Source: Rugosibacter aromaticivorans
GTDB lineage: Bacteria; Pseudomonadota; Gammaproteobacteria; Burkholderiales; Rhodocyclaceae
Assembly (NCBI RefSeq): GCF_000934545.1
Contig: NZ_CP010554.1
Span: 868,001-932,000, forward strand
Direction: 5' to 3'
DNA: 64,000 nt
A program made the position numbers and the translations under genes. This document shows positions 58,316 through 64,000 of the stretch, one piece after another (positions within the stretch are counted from its first letter, which is position 1; every line of letters begins with the position of its first letter). Under the pieces are notes generated by a model that was given only the letters and a program-made list of their open reading frames with translations, was not told the origin of the DNA and did no database searches.

Positions 58316-59836
58316 TTGGGCGCAATCCAGATGCTGGGCTTTGGCTTGGACCCGATGTCGATTCTTGTGCCGTTTCTGATTCTTTCTATCGGCGTCAGCC
58401 ACGCGGTGCAAATGACCAATGCGTGGCGTATGGCGGTGGTTGAAGGTGAAAATCCCCAGCAGGCAGCACACACGGCGGTTTATCGTTTGCTGGTGCCGGG
58501 CGCTACGGCTATTCTGGTCGATGCTGTCGGGTTTGCCGTAATCATGTTGATTCCCGTTAAATTGATTGGCGAGCTAGGGGTTTCTGCCAGTATCGGCGTG
58601 GGCATCATGTTGCTGACGAACAAGATGATGCTGCCAATTTTCTTATCCTGGACGCGGCTGAATCCAAAAGAACTTGCACGGGCACAGAAGACGAAACTCT
58701 CGCGCAATCATTCCATTTGGACATGGCTTGCCAGGGCAGCGGATCGCAAGGTGGCGGTGATTATTCTGGCGATTGCTGTGGTTATGGGTGTTGCGGGTTA
58801 TATTGCTGAAAAGCATTTGGTGGTGGGGGATACAGACGCGGGGAGTCCGGAGTTTTGGCCCAGCCATGTTTATAACCAGGATATCAACACCATTGTGAAG
58901 CGTTTTTCAGTCGGGCTTGATGAGCTCGTGGTGGTGGCGCAATCGGATGTGACGGAAGCCTGCGTTGATTATTCGGTCATGAAAACCATCGATGATTTTG
59001 TCTGGCAAATGCAGAATGTGCCGGGGGTGAAATCCGTCGTTTCGCTGAGTGAGATTATTCGTGAACGCAATATTGGCAACTATGAAGCCAACCCGAAATT
59101 TCTTGGTTTACCTTTCAACAGCCAGATGATCTCAGCCAATATGTATCGTATCGAGGCATCGCAAGGCATGTTTTCAAATGACTGCAAGGCCATGCCTATT
59201 CGCCTCTATCTGACCGACCACAAAGCGGACACGCTGCACCGTGTCACTGATGCGGTGGAAAGCTATAACAAGACGCATGGCAATCCGCATGTCAATTTAC
59301 GCCTGGCCATGGGTAATGGGGGCATCATGGCGGCAACGAATGAAGAGGTTGCCGATGCCCAATTACGTATCAACCTCACGCTGTTTGCGGCAGTGGGCTT
59401 GTTCGTTTTCCTCACTTTCCTCTCCTGGCGCGCGACCTTGTGCGCAATGATCCCGCTGATTCTGGTGGCTTACTTTGCCAATGTGGTGATGGTTGAGATG
59501 AACATCGGCTTGAAAATATTTGTCTTGCCGGTGTTAGCTCTGGGTGTGGGTGTGGGCGTTGATTACAGTATTTACCTTATTGCTCGATTGTTAGCGCACA
59601 TGAATAACCGGCTCAGCGTTAAAGAGGCTTATGCGAATGCGTTAAGAGAAGTGGGTGTGCCAGTGATCTTCACTTCGATCACCATGAGTGTGGGTGTAGC
59701 TACCTGGCTTTGGTCGAGTTTAAAGTTCCAGGCAGATATGGGTGTCTTGCTGGCGTACATGTTTTTTGTGAACATGCTCGGCGCTATCTTCCTGATGCCT
59801 GCACTTGCCAGCTTTATCTTGAAGCCCAAGAAATGA
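58316..59836 (+). pseudogene. N-terminally truncated RND/MMPL-family transporter
   Basis: 506 codons resembling the latter two thirds of an RND superfamily exporter: VPFLILSIGVSHAVQM, GELGVSASIGVGIMLLTNKM, a periplasmic loop (PGVKSVVSLSEIIRE), and the second membrane bundle ALGVGVGVDYSIYLIARLL with FTSITMSVGVATWLWSS. The first membrane helix and first periplasmic loop (about 300 residues) are missing and no RBS stands before TTG 58316. The gene begins right after the Rieske fragment, so a deletion probably joined the two. Unlikely to be functional unless expressed as a fragment. Confidence 0.75.
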
Positions 59837-59869
59837 TGTCAATAAAACTTCAATTACAGGTTGTCTGAT

Positions 59870-60271
59870 ATGGTTAAAGTCACCGCGTGTAACCCGTCGG
59901 CGCTCGCACCTGCCAAGGCATTTACGCATGCCTTGGCGGTTGAAGGCGCGCAGCGCTGGGTTTTTATTTCCGGGCAAGTCGCGCTGGATGTCACTGGACA
60001 GGTGATCGCGCCGGGAGATTTATTTGCTCAGCTCGAAGCCACCCTGCAAAACCTCGGTCATGCGCTTCATGCGGCGGGCGCTACTTTTCGCGATCTGGTC
60101 AAAGTGACGATTTTTGTGGTTGATCTTGATCCTGACGATCTTGCGCGGATTCGTGAAGTTCGTTCGCGTTATTTGCCGCAAGACCCACCCATTGCGATTA
60201 CCCTGGTGGGCGTTGCGCAGCTCGCTTTTCCCGGGCTGCGCATCGAAATTGAGGGCACTGCGGCGCTTTAG
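59870..60271 (+). CDS. RidA (YjgF/UK114) family protein
   Basis: 133 aa from ATG 59870. Family pattern: FISGQVALDVTGQV, FAQLEATLQNLGHALHAAGATFRDLVKVTIFV, YLPQDPPIAITLVGVAQLAFPGLRIEIEGTAAL. Members deaminate reactive enamine/imine intermediates; catabolic paralogues act in aminophenol and nitroaromatic pathways. Placed 33 bp after the truncated RND gene. Confidence 0.88.
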   Translation: MVKVTACNPSALAPAKAFTHALAVEGAQRWVFISGQVALDVTGQVIAPGDLFAQLEATLQNLGHALHAAGATFRDLVKVTIFVVDLDPDDLARIREVRSRYLPQDPPIAITLVGVAQLAFPGLRIEIEGTAAL

Positions 60272-60590
60272 TTTGCCGGTGAATTGCTGGTGGATGTTAG
60301 GTGCAGAGATTGAGTGCAGGCCAAGGGTGGCCGCATGATTCAATTGTAAAGTTTACGGCCAGGTACTGAACCGGTTGCACTCTGTGCAGTCTGCATGAAA
60401 TTACCCTTAATCGATCATTTGTCGCGACACTCCCTATGCCGACGAAGGCCAGTGCCTGAAAAGTCGGCGCTGGTGATACGGCGCGCCTCGTGGTGACTTA
60501 TCCTTGGGCGGTCGATCATGCGCCCTCCGGGGAGGGGTCGTTATGATGCGACTGTAAATTATTTCTCTTTTGACACGAGGTAACTGTTTT
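60272..60590. other. Gene-free stretch before the AEC gene
   Basis: 318 bp without a credible gene. It holds dispersed repeat copy 8 and a hairpin CCCTCC-GG-GGAGGG near 60521-60535 without T-run. No clear promoter recognised. Confidence 0.6.
60459..60483 (+). repeat. Dispersed short repeat, copy 8 (intergenic)
   Basis: AAAAGTCGGCGCTGGTGATA then CGGCG; the tail AAA is replaced by GCG. Confidence 0.75.
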
Positions 60591-61511
60591 ATGTATCAGC
60601 AACTCATTCCCATGACCCTCGTGCTGTTGTTAGGTGTGCTGTGGCGGCATATGTCTTCGGCTCGCTTGCCATCTGCTCAAGTACGCTCTGTACTGGGTAT
60701 TTTGATCATTAATTTCGTTGCGCCGGCGTTGATTGTTGAAGTGATGCTCACGTCGAATCTCAAGCAAGAGTTATTTCAAGTACCAGCGAGCGGCAATGTA
60801 ACCATCATGGTTATTTTGTTACTCAGTCTGGCGCTCTATGTCATGCTGTTGCGGTTGCATATCATTACCCGTGTGCAAGCGGGGGCGCTTGTTTTGGCCA
60901 GTACGTTTGGCAATGGTATGGGCATGGCACTGCCCGCAGTGTCGGCGCTTTTGGGGTTGCCACAGCGCGATATTCCCGTGGTTTATGACTTACTAGCCAC
61001 CGTTCCTTTTGTATGGATTATTGGCGTGTTGCTGTGCGCTCATTTCGGCACACGCGTCGCAAGTGGCGGCTTGGGCAAGGAGTTATTGCGCTTGCCCCCT
61101 TTTTGGGCATTGGCCATTGCTTTGGGTATGCGCTACTTTGGCCTTGTGCTACCGGATCCCATCATGAAAACGCTGCATCTTTTGGGCAGCGCTGCCGTCC
61201 CTTTATTGCTCTTGATGGTAGGCATGACCTTGCATGTTGGGCGCGAGATGCGTTTTGGTTTGCTGATTCCCGTCGTGGGCTTGAAATTATTTTTAAGCGC
61301 AGGATTGGCATTTGGTGTCGGGCATATCGTTGGATTGCAGGGCGCAACACTGGCAGCAACTGTCCTGACCGCTGCAGCGCCACCGGTAGGCGTTGGCGTT
61401 GCGCTATGTGATCGATTCCACTTGGATACCGAATTATTTGGTACGGCAATGACCATGACCACAGTACTCTATGTGGTGCTTGTGCCTTGGTTGGTATCGT
61501 GGCTGGCATGA
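60591..61511 (+). CDS. AEC family transporter, second copy
   Basis: 306 aa from ATG 60591 (cgagg upstream), about ten membrane helices. Shares the AEC signatures with the gene at 16544: INFVAPALIVEVML, STFGNGMGMALPAVSALLG, AAVPLLLLMVGMTLH and AAPPVGVGVALCDRFHLDTELF. Likely moves a small organic anion. The following 190 bp, to the convergent gene at 61702, show only short hairpins. Confidence 0.85.
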   Translation: MYQQLIPMTLVLLLGVLWRHMSSARLPSAQVRSVLGILIINFVAPALIVEVMLTSNLKQELFQVPASGNVTIMVILLLSLALYVMLLRLHIITRVQAGALVLASTFGNGMGMALPAVSALLGLPQRDIPVVYDLLATVPFVWIIGVLLCAHFGTRVASGGLGKELLRLPPFWALAIALGMRYFGLVLPDPIMKTLHLLGSAAVPLLLLMVGMTLHVGREMRFGLLIPVVGLKLFLSAGLAFGVGHIVGLQGATLAATVLTAAAPPVGVGVALCDRFHLDTELFGTAMTMTTVLYVVLVPWLVSWLA

Positions 61512-61701
61512 TGTCAGGCACCTAAGCACTGGCAAGCCACTTAACCAGTGGCGCAGGTCCAGCCGTGGCTTGAAGCGCATGAATGCGGGCGGGCAGGTTG
61601 TCCAGGATTTGTGTCTTGGTTTGTGATGTACGGATGCCCCCAGTGCACGTGCCATTATAGGAATCGGGAGGCACGACGCGTGCTGTCTCGTCCAAGAATG
61701 C

Positions 61702-63201
61702 TCAAAACATTTCAAAGTATTCGTTTTGCTCCCAATCGGTCACTGTCGACATGAAACGACTGATTTCATGCCGTTTCTGAGCGACGAAATGTGCGACAAA
61801 GGCTTCGCCCATGGTCTCGGCAAGCAGCTTGGAATTTGCCAGCGCATCAATCGCTTCCAGGAGGCTGCCAGGCAGCACTTCCATTTGGGTTTGCGCGTAA
61901 GGGTTGTCATTCAGCGGCGGTCCCGGGTCTTTTTGGTGGGTTATGCCATCGATACCCGAGAATATCTGACTGGCCATATATAAATAAGGATTGGCTGCGG
62001 GTTCGCCGATGCGGTTCTCAATCCGTGTGGCAGGATCACCGTGCCCGCCAACGAGACGGCACATGGCGGCCTTGTTGTCGTTTGACCAGACGGCGCGCTT
62101 GGGGGATAGCGGATTGGCGTTCAGCCGTTTATAGCCATTGATGGTCGGATTGGAAAAGGCCGTTCCAGCACGCACATGTTGTAGCAGTCCGCCCACGTAA
62201 TGCCGACCTGTCTCGGATAGCAGCTCGTTATCGGCCGCAAAGACGTTGGCTCCCGTGGTGTGATTGACCAGTGACTGATGCAAATGCCAGCCGCTGGAGA
62301 AAATGTTCGGCAGGTTGGGTTTGGCCATGAATGAGGCGACCAGCCCGATGCGGCGGGCGACTTGTTTGACAGTGGTACGCAACATGATGATGGCATCGGC
62401 TGTGGCAACGCCAATCAACGGGTCAAGGGTGACTTCGAGTTGCCCGGGCCCCCATTCGGTTTCCAGCGTGCGGACTGGAAGCTGCATCCCGAGCAGGGCA
62501 TCGCGCAAAGCCGTGGTGACAGGTTCCATGGCGTCGGTAATCTGGTCATTCATGTATTGATAGCCATGACGCAAGGCGATGACGGCAGGCGGACGAGCCG
62601 GTTGGGTGCAGTGTTCAAGCTCATTGTGCGGGTCCATCACTTTGAACACATGAAATTCGACCTCTGCGCCCCCGACAAAACTCAGACCTAGGCTTTCCAG
62701 GGCGGTACACGCTTTTTGCATGACCCAGCGGGGATCAAACGGGCAGCGCTCGCCATTGATGAGATACAAATCGCTTAGCACCCAGCCAGTTTTCGGGGCC
62801 CAGGGCAAGATACGGAACGTCGCTGGGTCGGGCAGGGCCATCATGTCTCCTGCGCCACCCATGTGGGCGTGACCAAAGCCCCCATCGGCGGAGAAAACGT
62901 TTTGATAAATAAGGTTGGCGCTGTCCATGGCGAGTAGTGCCGTGGTAAATGCCACACCATTTCTTGCCGCTTGCGCAAAGTGCCGCGCTTCAATGGCGTG
63001 AAGCCTCACCTGGCCCTGGGTATCCACGAAACAGACACGAACGACGTCGATTTTTTCTTCCGTGAGGCGTGCGGCAATCGCTTCAATCGCCGCACGTCGC
63101 TCTGCAGTGTCCAACGCCGTGCGGCCGATGAAATTGGTTCGGCCGACGGCGGTTTGGGTGGCGTTGCGTGCCAGTTCTTCAGCGCTGATGGGATGGGGCA
63201 T
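61702..63201 (-). CDS. Glutamine synthetase-like ATP-dependent ligase (gamma-glutamylation type)
   Basis: 499 aa, longer than GlnA. GS fold motifs: metal Glu in GGAEVEFHVF, GQLEVTLDP, SSGWHLHQSLV, NPTINGYKRLNANPLSPKRAVWS (in two runs), and RIENRIGEPAANPYLYMA. The C-terminus NEYFEMF resembles PuuA/TdnQ-type enzymes that attach glutamate to amines; in aniline pathways such a ligase prepares the amine for a Rieske dioxygenase. Here it shares a minus-strand operon with A9B9 (30 bp apart), which makes an amine substrate plausible. Confidence 0.82.
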   Translation of the reverse strand: MPHPISAEELARNATQTAVGRTNFIGRTALDTAERRAAIEAIAARLTEEKIDVVRVCFVDTQGQVRLHAIEARHFAQAARNGVAFTTALLAMDSANLIYQNVFSADGGFGHAHMGGAGDMMALPDPATFRILPWAPKTGWVLSDLYLINGERCPFDPRWVMQKACTALESLGLSFVGGAEVEFHVFKVMDPHNELEHCTQPARPPAVIALRHGYQYMNDQITDAMEPVTTALRDALLGMQLPVRTLETEWGPGQLEVTLDPLIGVATADAIIMLRTTVKQVARRIGLVASFMAKPNLPNIFSSGWHLHQSLVNHTTGANVFAADNELLSETGRHYVGGLLQHVRAGTAFSNPTINGYKRLNANPLSPKRAVWSNDNKAAMCRLVGGHGDPATRIENRIGEPAANPYLYMASQIFSGIDGITHQKDPGPPLNDNPYAQTQMEVLPGSLLEAIDALANSKLLAETMGEAFVAHFVAQKRHEISRFMSTVTDWEQNEYFEMF

Positions 63202-63231
63202 GCGTGTCTCCTCAGGGTGGCTACAGGGTGG

Positions 63232-63834
63232 CTACAGGGTGAATGATAGGTTGCTTTGCGGCAAATCCGCATCGAATAGATTGACGCGTTTTAAAACTAT
63301 GCGCCAGCCATTCGCTTCATGGCGCAAGACATAACCACACCAGCCGCAGCGCGGTGTTGTGTCACCGCCTCGGCGGGTCTGAATCTGAAAATTGCACAAC
63401 ACGTTTACGCTGGCTGATTCTGCGGTCATGACTTCGATATTGCTTAACGCATGGACTGTCCGGGTGGGTGGCATTTGCGAATAGGCACGGCCGGTTTCCA
63501 GACGTTCGATACGCTCTTCCAGGCGACGACGATCATTGAACTCCCAGGATACCGTGGTGCGCGGGTCGCGGATGTCAATGTCAGCCGGAATCCAGTAGGC
63601 ACCATCGTTGGCAAAAAGAGCGAGCCACTCACGTAAGCGACGTTGGTCGAGCAAGCGTGCTTCAAGGTAAAGCAGGCGCGTCACCGCATCAATCACCTCA
63701 CGCGATGGGATGCGGTCGGCAGGAATTTCGCCCAGGGTTTTCCATTCGCGCACCATGTGCCAGATGCGTTCATAATAAGCAAGATCAAAGCTTGGCTGGG
63801 CTGCGGGTTTTGGCTGGGAGACCGGCAGGTTCAT
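63232..63834 (-). CDS. Ring-hydroxylating oxygenase beta subunit (B9)
   Basis: 200 aa, long for the family owing to an N-terminal extension (YYERIWHMVREWKTLGEI). Core motifs LLYLEARLLDQRRLREWLALF, YWIPADID, TRTVHALSNIEV, terminal DLPQSNLSFTL. ATG shares a base with the stop of A9. Confidence 0.87.
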   Translation of the reverse strand: MNLPVSQPKPAAQPSFDLAYYERIWHMVREWKTLGEIPADRIPSREVIDAVTRLLYLEARLLDQRRLREWLALFANDGAYWIPADIDIRDPRTTVSWEFNDRRRLEERIERLETGRAYSQMPPTRTVHALSNIEVMTAESASVNVLCNFQIQTRRGGDTTPRCGWCGYVLRHEANGWRIVLKRVNLFDADLPQSNLSFTL

Positions 63835-64000
63835 CAGATGTTCTCCTCAGCAAGGCTGTTTGATTTGCCGGTATTCATCAATTCTTGCCAGCGCTGAAAG
63901 TAAGTTCGCATATGCAAGTCAGAGGACATGGGCTCGCGCCACAGTCCGTCTTGCGGATCCACCCCGCCCCGGGCGGTGTTGATATGGCGGCGAATATCAA
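63834..64000 (-). CDS. Rieske oxygenase alpha subunit C-terminus (A9), continues past right edge
   Basis: Only the last 54 codons are in the window: INTARGGVDPQDGLWRE, MRTYFQRWQELM and terminal SLAEENI. The final helix of alpha subunits (YxRHWxELM) is recognisable, and the coupled beta gene confirms the call. Rieske and iron motifs lie outside. Confidence 0.75.
   Translation of the reverse strand, partial: DIRRHINTARGGVDPQDGLWREPMSSDLHMRTYFQRWQELMNTGKSNSLAEENI

Noticed and set aside
61514..61700. Open minus-strand stretch of about 60 codons after the glutamine-synthetase-like gene
   Set aside because: No start codon with RBS, no recognisable family, and it directly follows a stop in another frame.

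Overview
The window looks like chromosomal DNA of an aromatic- or hydrocarbon-degrading betaproteobacterium. The housekeeping core smc-zipA-ligA-galU-hpt, with mfd and queF nearby, reads as Betaproteobacteria (Rhodocyclales/Sterolibacteriaceae-like). That placement is an inference from gene order and protein style, not from a database match.

Left catabolic region (1-16.4 kb). A BNR-propeller fragment is followed by a dense forward run of oxygenase genes: Rieske alpha/beta pairs (A1B1, A2B2), an orphan Rieske alpha (A3), a benzoate-dioxygenase-type pair (A4B4), two AlkB/XylM-like membrane hydroxylases (the first frameshifted), a Zn alcohol dehydrogenase, a GlcG/DUF336 protein, a PdxA-like dehydrogenase, the only ferredoxin-reductase in the window, and a PQQ dehydrogenase with a c-type cytochrome lipoprotein. 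A3 and A4 share a perfect 720-bp block.

Transport and regulation region (16.5-31 kb). This holds an AEC carrier, a YVTN propeller, two TonB-dependent receptors, a YceI protein, a decayed outer-membrane channel gene, an acyl-CoA-dehydrogenase-fold hydroxylase divergent from a third AlkB-like gene, a soluble PAS histidine kinase with a NarL-type regulator, tRNA-Thr and a BphD-type ring-cleavage-product hydrolase.

Housekeeping island (31-47.4 kb). queF, smc, zipA, ligA, galU, hpt, a BphX-like membrane protein, a DUF1015 gene whose 3' end is duplicated nearby, mfd and a MgtC/DUF4010 membrane protein.

Right catabolic region (47.5-64 kb). A BenD-like SDR leads a tight forward operon of four Rieske oxygenases (A5B5, A6B6, B7A7, A8B8) followed by a carboxymuconolactone-decarboxylase/VOC fusion and a tandem-VOC protein. 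Next come a deletion scar joining a Rieske fragment to a truncated RND transporter, a RidA protein, a second AEC carrier and, on the minus strand, a glutamine-synthetase-like ligase with a ninth Rieske oxygenase that runs off the edge. A1B1/A2B2 and A6B6/A5B5 look like paralogous sets in swapped order.

The likely logic is oxidation of hydrocarbon or terpenoid-like/aromatic substrates by membrane hydroxylases and Rieske dioxygenases, then diol or alcohol dehydrogenation (SDR, PdxA-like, MDR, PQQ enzyme) and ring-product processing (BphD-type, VOC/CMD). Substrates cannot be named from sequence alone. A short dispersed repeat, with eight clear copies in both orientations between and inside genes, is the most unexpected non-coding signal.
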